Shown here in pieces: positions 1-9,433 of a stretch of 64,000 bases of DNA. Below the pieces are notes generated by a model that did no database searches, was not told the origin of the DNA, and worked only from the letters and a program-made list of their open reading frames with translations. The position numbers were made by a program, and so were the translations under genes. Source of the DNA: Limnobaculum zhutongyuii (GTDB lineage: Bacteria > Pseudomonadota > Gammaproteobacteria > Enterobacterales > Enterobacteriaceae); NCBI RefSeq assembly GCF_004295645.1, contig NZ_CP034752.1, positions 3,348,001 through 3,412,000 of the forward strand, written 5' to 3'. Positions within the stretch are counted from its first letter, which is position 1, and each line of letters opens with the position of its first letter.

Positions 1-41
1 GGGTACTCCAGCAGGTAAGAGAGTATTTTTAAACTGATCAT
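1..41 (-). CDS. narJ: nitrate reductase assembly chaperone NarJ, N-terminal fragment
   Basis: Only the first 13 codons lie in the window. They read MISLKILSYLLEYP-like, which matches the usual start of NarJ, the cytoplasmic chaperone that inserts the molybdenum cofactor into NarG and holds NarGH until it joins NarI. The ATG overlaps the narH stop as ATGA, so translation is coupled. The rest of narJ and presumably narI lie beyond the left edge. Confidence 0.85.
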   Translation of the reverse strand, partial: MISLKILSYLLEY

Positions 42-1543
42 GACTCCTGTCCTCCCACGTCTTTTGGCGTTTTGGCCGTCACGTCAATAGAAGCAATACG
101 TTTGGTATTAAACAGATTGAATTTACTGTCGCTACCGTGGCAACCGTCACCAAAGCTGAAACCGCAACCTTTAGCTTCCGGGAAGGCTTCACGCGCAATT
201 TCACGGTGGCTGGATGGGATCACAAATCGATCTTCATAGTTGGCAATGGCCAGATAGCGATACATCTCCTGCGCCTGAGCCTCTGTCAGTCCGACCTCTT
301 CCAGCGCCCGTAGATCTTTTTGGCCTTCCACGGTTTCGGCACGCTTATAGTGACGCATTGCCATCATACGCTTCAGCGCCAGTAGCACTGGCTTGGTATC
401 ACCGGCGGTCAGCAGGTTCGCCAGATATTCCACCGGAATACGCAGGCTTTCAACGTCCGGTAAGATACCGGTGTGCGGCAGGTAGCCCGCATCAGCAACG
501 GACTGAATGGGTGACAACGGCGGCACATACCACACCATAGGTAAGGTGCGATATTCCGGATGCAGCGGCAGAGCCAGCTTCCAGTCCACCGCCATTTTAT
601 ACACCGGTAACTGCTGGGCGGCTTCAATGACGCTTAAAGGAATGCCGTCTTTCAGCGCCTGCTCTATGACTTTTGGATCGTTAGGATCGAGGAACACATC
701 TAACTGGCTTTGGTACAGATCTTTCTCATCTTCCACCGAGGCAGCTTTCTCGATCATATCTGCGTCATACAGCAGCACGCCGAGGTAGCGAATACGCCCT
801 ACGCAGGTTTCGGAACAGACCGTTGGTTGACCGCTCTTCCAGTTGAAATAGATTTTTTTGTACGGACAGCCGGTGACACACATACGCCAGCCACGGCACT
901 TATCCTGATCAATAAGTACAATACCGTCTTCCGCACGCTTGTATATGGCACCGCTTGGACAGGTCGCGCTACAGGCAGGATTCAGGCAGTGTTCGCACAG
1001 TCGTGGTAAATACATCATGAAGGTATTTTCAAACTGGCCGTACATTTCCTTCTGCATATTCTCGAAGTTCTGATCTTTAGCGCGTTTTTCAAATTCACCG
1101 CCCAACAGTTCGCCCCAGTTGGCACTGCCTTCAATTTTGTCCATGCGCTGACCGGTGATCAAAGAGCGTGGGCGGGCAACCGGCTGTGCTTTACCCTCTT
1201 TCGCGGTTTGCAAATGCTGGTAATCGTAGTCAAACGGTTCGTAATACTCATCTAACTGAGGCAGATGGGGGTTAGCAAAGATTTTGGCTAACAGACCCAC
1301 TTTCCCCCCCATACGTGGCACCAGCTTGCCGTTAATTTTACGGATCCAGCCGCCTTTCCACTTCTCCTGATCTTCCCAGTCATTGGGATAACCAATACCC
1401 GGGCGAGTTTCTACGTTATTAAACCAGCCATACTCAATGCCTTCGCGGCTGGTCCAGACGTTTTTACAGGTTACTGAACAGGTATGACAGCCGATACACT
1501 TGTCCAGATTCAGCACCATCCCGACTTGTGAACGAATTTTCAT
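38..1543 (-). CDS. narH: respiratory nitrate reductase beta subunit NarH
   Basis: NarH carries electrons from the haem subunit NarI to NarG through four iron-sulphur clusters on the cytoplasmic face of the inner membrane. The 501-residue length is close to that of E. coli NarH. The first cysteine group is C16-x2-C19-x2-C22-x3-C26; a second group CEHC..C...C follows near residue 184; the third reads CRGWRMC, where tryptophan replaces a cysteine as expected for the [3Fe-4S] cluster of NarH; a CSETC pair near 244 completes the ligands. The start ATG overlaps the narG stop (ATGA) and the stop overlaps narJ, so the three genes form one coupled operon. Confidence 0.97.
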   Translation of the reverse strand: MKIRSQVGMVLNLDKCIGCHTCSVTCKNVWTSREGIEYGWFNNVETRPGIGYPNDWEDQEKWKGGWIRKINGKLVPRMGGKVGLLAKIFANPHLPQLDEYYEPFDYDYQHLQTAKEGKAQPVARPRSLITGQRMDKIEGSANWGELLGGEFEKRAKDQNFENMQKEMYGQFENTFMMYLPRLCEHCLNPACSATCPSGAIYKRAEDGIVLIDQDKCRGWRMCVTGCPYKKIYFNWKSGQPTVCSETCVGRIRYLGVLLYDADMIEKAASVEDEKDLYQSQLDVFLDPNDPKVIEQALKDGIPLSVIEAAQQLPVYKMAVDWKLALPLHPEYRTLPMVWYVPPLSPIQSVADAGYLPHTGILPDVESLRIPVEYLANLLTAGDTKPVLLALKRMMAMRHYKRAETVEGQKDLRALEEVGLTEAQAQEMYRYLAIANYEDRFVIPSSHREIAREAFPEAKGCGFSFGDGCHGSDSKFNLFNTKRIASIDVTAKTPKDVGGQES

Positions 1544-4500
1544 TGGGCTTTCTCCCGTTTAGTATCCTGTTGAACCTGATCGTGGCCTTCGTCATCCAAC
1601 CAGTTAATGTTTTTCATTTTGCGAATCACCACAAACTCGTCGCGGTTAGAACCTACGGTACCGTAGTAGTTAAATCCGTATGCCAGCTGGGCGTAACCAC
1701 CAATCATGTGGGTTGGTTTTGGACTAACTCGGGTAACCGAGTTATGGATACCCGCTCTCTGACCGGTAATTTCTGAACCCGGCAGGTTAATAATACGTTC
1801 CTGAGCGTGGTACATCATGGTCATGCCTGATGGAATTCGCTGACTCACTACCGCTCTGGCGCTAAGTGAACCATTGCTGTTAAAGGCTTCAATCCAGTCG
1901 TTGTCTTCAATGCCGAGCGATTTGGCATCCTCTTCGCTGATCCAAATAATCGGACCACCGCGGGACAGCGTCAGCATCAGCAGGTTGTCGCTGTAAGTGG
2001 AGTGAATTCCCCACTTCTGGTGCGGCGTCAGGAAGTTCAGCGCTTTTTCCGGATAGCCATTTGGCTTGGCATTGAGTAACGGTTTAGCCGCTCGGGTATC
2101 GATGGGTGGACGATATACCAGCAGGCTCTCACCAAAGGCGCGCATCCATTCATGATCCTGATACAGCTGTTGACGACCGCTAATGGTGCGCCATGGGATC
2201 AACTCATGAACGTTGGTATAGCCGGCGCTATAAGAGACATGTTCATCTTCCAGACCCGACCAGGTTGGGCTGGAGATGATTTTACGCGGCTGCGCCTGAA
2301 TATCGCGGAAGCGGATTTTCTCATCTTCTTTATTCAGTGCCAGATGGCGGTGATCACGACCGGTGATTTGGCCCAGCGCCTCCCAGGCTTTAACTGCTAC
2401 CTGTCCGTTGGTTTCCGGTGCCAGAGACAATACGACTTCCGCCGCATCGATCGCCGTTTCAATTTTAGGCCGCCCTGCGGCTGCACCATCGATCTGAACG
2501 TAATTAAGCTTTTTCAGGAATTCCACTTCGGTTTGGGTATTCCAGCTAATGCCTTTACCGCCGTTGCCCAGTTTGTCCATTAGCGGCCCCAGCGCGGTGT
2601 AACGGGCATAAGTATTTGGATAGTCGCGTTCTACCACCATTATGTGCGGTGCAGTTTTTCCCGGAATCAGGTCACATTCGCCTTTTTTCCAGTCTTTCAC
2701 GCCATAAGGTTGCGCCAGTTCAGCCGCCGAGTCGTGTTGAATTGGCAGCGTCACCACATCGGTTTCTACGCCAAGATGACCTACCGCCACTTCAGAGAAC
2801 TTTTTAGCGATGCCCTTATAAATCTCCCAGTCGCTTTTCGACTCCCAGGCAGGATCTACCGCCGCTGACAATGGGTGGATAAACGGATGCATATCCGAAG
2901 TATTCATATCGTCTTTTTCGTACCAGGTGGCCGTCGGCAATACGATATCGGAATAGAGACAGGTACTGGACATGCGAAAATCCAGCGTCACAACTAAGTC
3001 CAGCTTACCTTCTCCGGCATCATCACGCCACTGAACTTCTTCCGGTTTAGCGGCACCCTGCTGGCCCAAATCCATCCCCTGAATACCGTGTTCGGTACCC
3101 AGCAGGTATTTCAACATATACTCATGTCCCTTACCGGAAGAACCCAGCAAGTTAGAGCGCCAGATAAACAGGTTACGCGGGAAGTTCTGCGGGTTATCCG
3201 GATCTTCAGCCGCGAAGCTAAGGTTGCCGTTCTTCAGGCTATCTACCGTGTAATCTACCGGACTTTGACCTGCGGCACGGGCCATCTCTGCAATTTTTAG
3301 CGGGTTAGTATTCAGTTGAGGTGCCGAAGGCAGCCAGCCCATACGTTCAGCCCGCACGTTAAAGTCGATCAGATTACCGCTAAAGCGGGATTTATCCGCC
3401 AGCGGAGATAATAGTTCTTCCGTTGCCAGCGTTTCATAACGCCACTGGCTGGAGTGGTTATAGATGAATGATGTGGTATTCATATGGCGCGGTGGACGCT
3501 GCCAGTCGAGAGCAAACGCCAGCGGTAGCCAACCGGTTTGTGGACGCAGCTTCTCTTGTCCTACATAGTGGGCCCAACCGCCGCCGCTCTTACCGATACA
3601 GCCGCAGAAAATCAGCATATTGATTAAGCCACGATACTGCATATCCATGTGGTACCAGTGGTTTAAACCCGCACCAACAATAATCATCGAGCGTCCGTGA
3701 GTTTTGTCCGCATTGTCAGCAAATTCACGGGCGATACGAATAATGTTTTGACGATTAACACCGGTGATCTGCTCTGCCCATGCGGGGGTATAGGCTTTCA
3801 CATCGTCATAGTCTTTAGCGCAGTTTTCATCATTCAGACCGCGATCGATGCCGTAGTTAGCCATCATCAAATCATAAACGCTGGTGACTAACGCACTGGT
3901 GCCGTCCGCCAGCTGCAAGCGCTTAACCGGCAACTGATGATGAAGCACTTCCTGTAACTCGACGCTTTTAAAGTTTTCGTTCTCAATACCGCCAAAGTAA
4001 GGGAACCCAACGGTCGCCACTTCATCGTGCTGACCCAGTAAGCTAAGCTGTAATGCTATCTCCTGCTGATTTTTGCCGTCTTTCTGCTCCAGATTCCATT
4101 TGCCTTTCTCGCCCCAGCGGAAACCAATAGAACCCTGCGGTGCGGTCAGTTCACCGGTGGCCTGATTAATGGCTACGGTTTTCCATTCCGGATTATTGTC
4201 CTGACCCAGTTTTCCCACTAAGTCATCAGCACGCAGCAAGCGGCCGGCCGCGTAGTAACCCTCGTCACGCGGCTCCAACATCACCAGCATGGGCAAATCG
4301 GTGTAGCGACGCACATAGTCTGTGAAGTAGTCGCTTGGCTTATCCAGATGGAACTCTTTCAGAATCACATGGCCCATTGCCAGTGAAATAGCGCTGTCAG
4401 TACCCTGCTTCGGGCTTAACCACTGGTCGCACAGTTTGGCGATTTCAGAATAGTCAGGAGTAATGGCAATGGTCTTGGTGCCTTTGTAACGCACCTCGGT

Positions 4501-5304
4501 AAAGAAGTGGGCATCTGGCGTGCGGGTTTGAGGTACGTTTGAACCCCAGGCAATAATATAAGAGGAGTTATACCAGTCGGCAGATTCAGGAACGTCGGTT
4601 TGCTCTCCCCAGGTCATCGGTGAAGCCGGCGGTAAATCACAATACCAATCGTAGAAGCTGAGATTAATACCGCCAATCAGCGCCAGATAGCGTGTTCCTG
4701 CGGCATAAGACACCATCGACATGGCGGGAATAGGTGAAAAACCAACAATCCGGTCCGGGCCATATTTTTTAGCGGTATAAACGTTAGCAGCAGCAATCAG
4801 CTCATTCACTTCCTGCCAGTCAGAACGCACAAAGCCACCGCGACCACGAATTTGCTTATAGTTTTTGGTTTTTTCTGTATCTTCAACAATCGAGCTCCAG
4901 GCTTCTACCGGATCGCTATATTGTTTTTTCGCTTCACGCCACAGCTTAATCAGACGTTTACGCATCAGAGGGTATTTCAGGCGGTTAGCGCTATACAGAT
5001 ACCATGAATAACTGGCACCGCGCGGGCAGCCCCGTGGCTCATGATTAGGTAAATCGGGTCGGGTGCGAGGATAGTCAGTTTGCTGAGTTTCCCAGGTGAC
5101 TAAACCGTTTTTAACATAGATCTTCCAGCTACAGGAACCGGTACAGTTAACACCATGGGTAGAACGAACAATCTTGTCATGCTGCCAGCGTGAACGATAA
5201 CCATCTTCCCAATCGCGGTTAACATTCAACTCCTGACCATGCCCATCGGCGAAGGTATCACCTAATTGCTTAAAATAGCGGAACCTATCGAGAAATTTAC
5301 TCAT
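1540..5304 (-). CDS. narG: respiratory nitrate reductase alpha subunit NarG
   Basis: Catalytic molybdenum subunit, reducing nitrate to nitrite at the cytoplasmic side of the inner membrane with quinol-derived electrons. At 1,254 residues it is of normal length. H50, C54, C58 and C93 match the His/Cys ligands of the FS0 cluster, and D223 in the segment FYDWYCDLPP corresponds to the molybdenum-ligating aspartate. The C-terminal molydopterin-dinucleotide-binding domain is complete. It is first in the narGHJ(I) operon and is preceded by a promoter with FNR, IHF and NarL sites. Placement beside narK and narXL argues for narG rather than the narZ paralogue. Confidence 0.97.
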   Translation of the reverse strand: MSKFLDRFRYFKQLGDTFADGHGQELNVNRDWEDGYRSRWQHDKIVRSTHGVNCTGSCSWKIYVKNGLVTWETQQTDYPRTRPDLPNHEPRGCPRGASYSWYLYSANRLKYPLMRKRLIKLWREAKKQYSDPVEAWSSIVEDTEKTKNYKQIRGRGGFVRSDWQEVNELIAAANVYTAKKYGPDRIVGFSPIPAMSMVSYAAGTRYLALIGGINLSFYDWYCDLPPASPMTWGEQTDVPESADWYNSSYIIAWGSNVPQTRTPDAHFFTEVRYKGTKTIAITPDYSEIAKLCDQWLSPKQGTDSAISLAMGHVILKEFHLDKPSDYFTDYVRRYTDLPMLVMLEPRDEGYYAAGRLLRADDLVGKLGQDNNPEWKTVAINQATGELTAPQGSIGFRWGEKGKWNLEQKDGKNQQEIALQLSLLGQHDEVATVGFPYFGGIENENFKSVELQEVLHHQLPVKRLQLADGTSALVTSVYDLMMANYGIDRGLNDENCAKDYDDVKAYTPAWAEQITGVNRQNIIRIAREFADNADKTHGRSMIIVGAGLNHWYHMDMQYRGLINMLIFCGCIGKSGGGWAHYVGQEKLRPQTGWLPLAFALDWQRPPRHMNTTSFIYNHSSQWRYETLATEELLSPLADKSRFSGNLIDFNVRAERMGWLPSAPQLNTNPLKIAEMARAAGQSPVDYTVDSLKNGNLSFAAEDPDNPQNFPRNLFIWRSNLLGSSGKGHEYMLKYLLGTEHGIQGMDLGQQGAAKPEEVQWRDDAGEGKLDLVVTLDFRMSSTCLYSDIVLPTATWYEKDDMNTSDMHPFIHPLSAAVDPAWESKSDWEIYKGIAKKFSEVAVGHLGVETDVVTLPIQHDSAAELAQPYGVKDWKKGECDLIPGKTAPHIMVVERDYPNTYARYTALGPLMDKLGNGGKGISWNTQTEVEFLKKLNYVQIDGAAAGRPKIETAIDAAEVVLSLAPETNGQVAVKAWEALGQITGRDHRHLALNKEDEKIRFRDIQAQPRKIISSPTWSGLEDEHVSYSAGYTNVHELIPWRTISGRQQLYQDHEWMRAFGESLLVYRPPIDTRAAKPLLNAKPNGYPEKALNFLTPHQKWGIHSTYSDNLLMLTLSRGGPIIWISEEDAKSLGIEDNDWIEAFNSNGSLSARAVVSQRIPSGMTMMYHAQERIINLPGSEITGQRAGIHNSVTRVSPKPTHMIGGYAQLAYGFNYYGTVGSNRDEFVVIRKMKNINWLDDEGHDQVQQDTKREKAQ

Positions 5305-5384
5305 CCGGGACTCTCCTGCAACACAGCCTGAAGTCGCTGCCGTTATGATAAAAATGCAGAACGCATTACTTATGGAATGGGCCC

Positions 5385-5426
5385 ATCTTATCCGTGTCGT
5401 TTTGAGTAAAGTTGACTTTAATCAAT
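5385..5426 (-). promoter_or_regulatory. narG promoter: -10 and FNR box at about -41.5
   Basis: On the minus strand TTGATTAAAGTCAA (5426-5413) matches the FNR consensus TTGATNNNNATCAA with one mismatch. A -10-like TAAGAT lies at 5390-5385, giving a start near 5378. The centre of the FNR box is then 41.5 bases upstream, the class II position known for E. coli narG. The transcription start is inferred from these elements. Confidence 0.8.
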
Positions 5427-5494
5427 CCTGCCTGACACTTGAAATTCTGGAAAACCCGTAACTACCACCAAAGTGGCACAAAGGATTAATAATT

Positions 5495-5507
5495 TAATTT
5501 ATTGATA
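5495..5507 (-). promoter_or_regulatory. IHF site upstream of narG
   Basis: TATCAATAAATTA on the minus strand is a perfect match to the IHF consensus WATCAANNNNTTR. It is centred about 123 bases upstream of the inferred narG start and lies in an AT-rich stretch. In E. coli an IHF bend at about -125 brings distant NarL to the narG promoter, so the position supports the call. Confidence 0.7.
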
Positions 5508-5569
5508 TTTAATTAAAATTTAAATTTCATTAACAGAAACCACATGAATAATTTCATAGTGAACTATTT

Positions 5570-5576
5570 GGGGGTA
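5570..5576 (-). promoter_or_regulatory. NarL heptamer upstream of narG
   Basis: TACCCCC on the minus strand resembles the NarL heptamer TACYNMT, with a mismatch at the last base. It is centred about 195 bases before the inferred start, where E. coli narG has its distal NarL site. A further TACCACC word lies on the plus strand at 5463-5469. The call rests mainly on position. Confidence 0.5.
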
Positions 5577-5613
5577 GAGGAAAGGCGGAGAGATATGGTG
5601 AAAGCTAAAAATA

Positions 5614-5648
5614 GAAAATCCCCGTCAGAAATGCAGCGAGGATTTTTC
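5614..5648 (-). terminator. possible terminator hairpin between narK and narG
   Basis: A seven-base stem, AAAATCC (5615-5621) with GGATTTT (5640-5646), encloses an 18-base loop and is flanked by T-rich sequence on both strands. It may end narK transcripts, although it lies nearly 300 bases past the narK stop. The loop is long, so the call is weak. Confidence 0.3.
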
Positions 5649-5712
5649 ACTTATAGAGGGACGATTAGAAGTAGTTTTAAGTACTCTTACCAAACGAGAA
5701 GTTCACAAAAGC

Positions 5713-5871
5713 CTATCGTTGGGAGAGACCGCTGTTGGGGTCGACTTGGCGTAAGCCAACGAAGCGCCCCTAAGCGGGCTAGGCCCAACGCACTCTGAAG
5801 CTAAGTACAGATGGTCTTCCGGCCGTGCACAGCGACAATATAAGCACTATGCCGTCACGGCCGGAATATCC
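5713..5871 (+). repeat. structured dispersed repeat, copy 1
   Basis: This stretch between narK and narG is homologous, in opposite orientation, to two copies near 28.6-28.85 kb. Shared blocks include GCTAAGTACA, ATGGTCTTCC, GGAATATCC and GCGCCCCTA. Inside it TTGGC and GCCAA form a stem with a GTAA loop (5746-5759), and CCGGCCGTG pairs with CACGGCCGG (5819-5864). No protein is likely, although a short spurious reading frame crosses it. The family is not one I can name. Confidence 0.75.
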
Positions 5872-5921
5872 TCTGAAGCAACATTAGTAGACGAAATCAA
5901 TGCAATGCAGAAAAAACAACA

Positions 5922-7304
5922 CTACCCCTTCCGTCTCCCATACACTCCCCACGTAATCACCACGCAAACAATATAGAACACCAAAAACAGATCCAACGCC
6001 CCAACTGCCGAGCCGGTCATATGCAACGAGGTACCAAACGCTTTAGGAATAAAAAATCCGCCCACAGCGCCGATAGCAGAAATAAAGCCTAACGCCGCCG
6101 CTGAATCTGTCGCTGCTTCACGTTGGGCTTCCTGATCGCTACCGCCGCGCGCTTTCACTTTCTGTACCGTAATCAAACGGAAAATCACCGAGATCATCTG
6201 GAAAGTAGAACCGCTACCTAAACCCGCCGTCAGGAACAGCCCCATAAATACCGCAAAGAAAGCCATAAACGAGCCTGATTTGCCCTCTCCCGGTAAGGTG
6301 GTAAACAGTAAAGCAACGAAGATCGCCATAAAGATAAAGTTAATCAACGTCACCCGAGTCCCCCGAAAACGGTCGGATAACATGCCACCAACCGGACGAG
6401 CCAGCGCACCAAACAACGGGCCAAAGAACGCAAAGTGCAGAATATTTACGTCAGGAAACTGCGTTTTTGACAGCATGGCAAAACCGGCAGAGAAACCGAT
6501 AAATGAACCAAAGGTTGCCAGATATAACAGACTCATCAACCACAGGTGTCCACTCTTCAACACCGGCAGTTGCTCTTTCAACGATGCTTTAGCCGCCGAC
6601 AGATCGTTCATACCAAACCAGGCCGCCAGAGTAAAAACCAGCAGCAGCGGGATCCAGACAAACGCCGCATTTTGCAACCACAGCGTTTCCCCACCACCAA
6701 TACTCTGACCGGCACCGCCAAACACCGCTAAGGTAACCACTAACGGGGCAACCAGTTGCATGACGCTAACCCCCAAATTACCTAAACCGCCGTTAATACC
6801 TAACGCTCCCCCCTGACGCTCCTTAGGAAAGAAGAAACTGATATTTGCCATGCTGGAAGCAAAGTTAGCGCCACCAAAACCACACAGCAAAGAGATCAAC
6901 ACAAAGGTATTGTAGGAAGTGGAAAGATCCTGCACCGCAATCCCCAGCCAGATACAAGGGATCACCAAAATCACGGTGCTGAACGCGGTCCAACGGCGAC
7001 CGCCAAAAATAGGGATCACAAAGGAGTAAGGTACCCGCAATATGGCACCGGAAATCGAGGGCAACGCCGTTAACATAAACAACTGATCGGTGTTGAACTG
7101 AAAGCCCACTTTATTCAGATTAATGGTTACTGCGCTGAATAACATCCAGACACAAAAACCCAATAACAGGCAGGGAACAGAAATCCATAAATTACGCTGC
7201 GCAATTTTTCGGCCTGTTGTTCGCCAAAATTTCGGATCCTCCGGTTTCCAGTCCTGAATCAATGCCCGATTGTTAGGGGATTGAGTGGCAGATTGGTTAT
7301 TCAT
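5922..7304 (-). CDS. narK: nitrate/nitrite transporter NarK
   Basis: A major-facilitator membrane protein with about 12 hydrophobic segments that imports nitrate and exports nitrite for NarGHI. The nitrate signature GGANFASSMANISFFFP and the partner glycine-rich segment AGLGSGSTF are present, as is the arginine in AILRVPY that binds substrate in this family. I place the start at the second ATG (7304), since AAGAGG lies five bases before it; this gives 460 residues, close to E. coli NarK. Thirteen extra codons upstream are in frame but lack this spacing. It lies upstream of narG on the same strand and is separated from it by the narG promoter region. Confidence 0.95.
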   Translation of the reverse strand: MNNQSATQSPNNRALIQDWKPEDPKFWRTTGRKIAQRNLWISVPCLLLGFCVWMLFSAVTINLNKVGFQFNTDQLFMLTALPSISGAILRVPYSFVIPIFGGRRWTAFSTVILVIPCIWLGIAVQDLSTSYNTFVLISLLCGFGGANFASSMANISFFFPKERQGGALGINGGLGNLGVSVMQLVAPLVVTLAVFGGAGQSIGGGETLWLQNAAFVWIPLLLVFTLAAWFGMNDLSAAKASLKEQLPVLKSGHLWLMSLLYLATFGSFIGFSAGFAMLSKTQFPDVNILHFAFFGPLFGALARPVGGMLSDRFRGTRVTLINFIFMAIFVALLFTTLPGEGKSGSFMAFFAVFMGLFLTAGLGSGSTFQMISVIFRLITVQKVKARGGSDQEAQREAATDSAAALGFISAIGAVGGFFIPKAFGTSLHMTGSAVGALDLFLVFYIVCVVITWGVYGRRKG

Positions 7305-7384
7305 ATAGGCCTCTTTAGGTGAATTCAATTCAAAAATCTGCAAGCTGTTTAGCCGCTACCCTAGTACCAATTTGTCAGTTATAT

Positions 7385-7398
7385 TTGATGCACATCAA
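7385..7398 (-). promoter_or_regulatory. FNR box upstream of narK
   Basis: TTGATGCACATCAA is a perfect, symmetric match to the FNR consensus TTGATNNNNATCAA. It is 81-94 bases before the narK start codon, the right distance for a class II activated promoter with a leader of about 45 bases. FNR is the oxygen-sensing activator of anaerobic respiration genes. Confidence 0.85.
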
Positions 7399-7444
7399 AG
7401 GGGCTGTAGTAATATTTTAGCCTGTAAATATCTCTATCCACTTA

Positions 7445-7563
7445 GTGGGTATGCCATCATTCAAAGAAAACCTGTTATTTATCACCAAATTGAAAACCAG
7501 AGTGTTTGATAACCAATGCAATTTTTACCCACTCAACTATTTGGGAGTAATCCCATCTGGGTA
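7445..7563. promoter_or_regulatory. cluster of NarL-like heptamers between narK and narX
   Basis: The divergent control region carries GTGGGTA (7445-7451), TACCCAC (7526-7532), GGGAGTA (7543-7549) and CTGGGTA (7557-7563), all close to the NarL heptamer TACYNMT or its complement but differing at the last base. Their clustering between narK and narX suggests NarL control of one or both genes. Confidence 0.4.
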
Positions 7564-7627
7564 TGTGGTTTGGTGAACATTTGGTCTAAAAAGAAGCTGT
7601 GTAGATCCATTCAGGAATAATTGCATT

Positions 7628-9433
7628 GTGAAAAAACGTTGCCCTGTTCCCTTTTCTATTGTGAATCAGGTTATTTTGCTGCTACTGATACTTGGCCTAC
7701 TGGGTATTATCAGCATGTCGATTTCCAGCTGGAGAGCTGAAGCTATTCAGGGGCATGCCCATGCCATCAATAAAGCTGGTTCACTACGGATGCAGAGCTA
7801 CCGCATTCTGACCATGGTGCCACTAAACGATGAGAGCAAACGTTATTTAGATGAGTTGGAGCAGGACCAGAACAGCCCAATGCTCGAACAAACAGTAGAA
7901 AAGGAACAGCTAACCTCACAGTTAACCGCACTTAAAAACTACTGGCGCCAGCAGTTACGACCACAATTAGAACGGGCACCCAGCCCTGAACAAGCCACCG
8001 CTCAGGTTATTCAGTTCGTTCATCAGTTGGATGAGTTAGTACTGGCCATCGACCATAAAACGGAACAAAGTCTGATCGCTATTCGCCATCAGCAAATTAC
8101 CTTTATTGTCCTGACACTATTGGTGATGGCCATCGCCGTCTACTATTTACGTACTCGCTTTTTACGGCCGTGGCGCAAGCTGCTGTCGATGTCCGAATCT
8201 ATTGGTCATGGCGATTTCACACAGCGTTTTAATGCCATCAGCACCAATGAGATGGGAATGCTTGGCTCAACGCTGAATACTATGTCCGATGAGCTTTCGC
8301 AGATCTATTCCAGTCTGGAAAGCCGTGTTAAAGAGAAAACCGCCGAGCTACAGAATAAGAATCAGACGCTGTCATTTCTCTATCACACCAGCCAGCAGCT
8401 ACATACTAACCAGCCGCTCTGCTCAAGATTACTGTCAGTATTGAATCAGTTTCAGAATATTACGCCGTTATATAACCTGCAAATCAGACTGTATGAGAAT
8501 AATGATATTAATTATTTTCAACAGATTAGTAATGACGAGCTTATCCGTCCGGAGCACTGCCGTCAGGAGAGTTGCCATGCCTGTATGGCAAAACATCCCC
8601 GATACAGTGGCCCTCGTCAGACGCTAAGTTGGCGTTTAGCCGATCAGCACGGGCAATATGGACTAATATTAGCTGAGCGCCCGATTGATATTGCATTAAC
8701 CGATGAGCACCAACAGCTTCTTAATATGCTTATTGACCAACTAACCAGTACACTGACACTGGAGCGGCAGTCCCACCAACGACAACAACTGCTGTTAATG
8801 GAAGAACGTTCGGCAATCGCCAGAGAATTACACGACTCTATTGCCCAGTCCCTCTCTTTTCTGAAAATTCAGGTCAGTTGTCTGCAGATGGAAAACGCCT
8901 TTCCGGAAACGAGCAGCGCCAAACGCCTGACGGAAATGCGCAATGAGCTGAACAGCGCCTACCAGCTGTTGAGGGAACTGCTCACCACCTTCCGTTTACA
9001 ACTACCGGAGGCTGGACTACTGGCGGCGCTACAGGCGACGGTTCAGGAATTTAGTGAGAAATTACACTTTCCGATTACCCTCAACTATCGTCTGTCATTA
9101 CATCAGGTTCCCAGCCATCAGGCGATTCATCTGATACAAATCGCCCGTGAAGCACTGAATAATATCTATAAACATGCCAACGCCACACAGGTCACCATCA
9201 ACCTTGAACAACATCAGGGCACTATCCAAATGCTTATCAGTGATGATGGACGTGGACTACCGGAAGGCCACGCCCGACAAAATCACTATGGGCTGATCAT
9301 CATGCGTGACCGGGCTAAAAGTCTGAACGGCAAATTTGAAATTTATAATCGACCGCAGGGAGGGGCTGAAGTCAACGTTGAATTTACCCCGCTGCCTGAC
9401 GAGATGAGATTACCAGGAGCAATCAATGACTAA
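7628..9433 (+). CDS. narX: nitrate/nitrite sensor histidine kinase NarX
   Basis: Membrane sensor that phosphorylates NarL when nitrate is present. Transmembrane segments at about residues 11-32 and 156-175 enclose a periplasmic domain that begins with the P-box (INKAGSLRMQSYRI, about 47-60), the nitrate-binding element. A HAMP domain follows, then a cysteine-rich linker (CRQESCHAC, about 311-319), the phosphoacceptor H402 in ARELHDSIAQ, and an HATPase domain with DDGRGLP. At 601 residues it is full length. It starts with GTG after AGGAAT. The last bases overlap the narL start by eight bases. Confidence 0.96.
   Translation: MKKRCPVPFSIVNQVILLLLILGLLGIISMSISSWRAEAIQGHAHAINKAGSLRMQSYRILTMVPLNDESKRYLDELEQDQNSPMLEQTVEKEQLTSQLTALKNYWRQQLRPQLERAPSPEQATAQVIQFVHQLDELVLAIDHKTEQSLIAIRHQQITFIVLTLLVMAIAVYYLRTRFLRPWRKLLSMSESIGHGDFTQRFNAISTNEMGMLGSTLNTMSDELSQIYSSLESRVKEKTAELQNKNQTLSFLYHTSQQLHTNQPLCSRLLSVLNQFQNITPLYNLQIRLYENNDINYFQQISNDELIRPEHCRQESCHACMAKHPRYSGPRQTLSWRLADQHGQYGLILAERPIDIALTDEHQQLLNMLIDQLTSTLTLERQSHQRQQLLLMEERSAIARELHDSIAQSLSFLKIQVSCLQMENAFPETSSAKRLTEMRNELNSAYQLLRELLTTFRLQLPEAGLLAALQATVQEFSEKLHFPITLNYRLSLHQVPSHQAIHLIQIAREALNNIYKHANATQVTINLEQHQGTIQMLISDDGRGLPEGHARQNHYGLIIMRDRAKSLNGKFEIYNRPQGGAEVNVEFTPLPDEMRLPGAIND

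Noticed and set aside
1..5304. The nitrate reductase considered as the NarZYWV isoenzyme
   Set aside because: The presence of narK and narXL on the same side and the FNR/NarL promoter match narGHJI instead.
5544..5798. An 84-codon reading frame on the plus strand between narG and narK
   Set aside because: It crosses the hairpin and the dispersed repeat, has no family resemblance, and lies in the narG control region.
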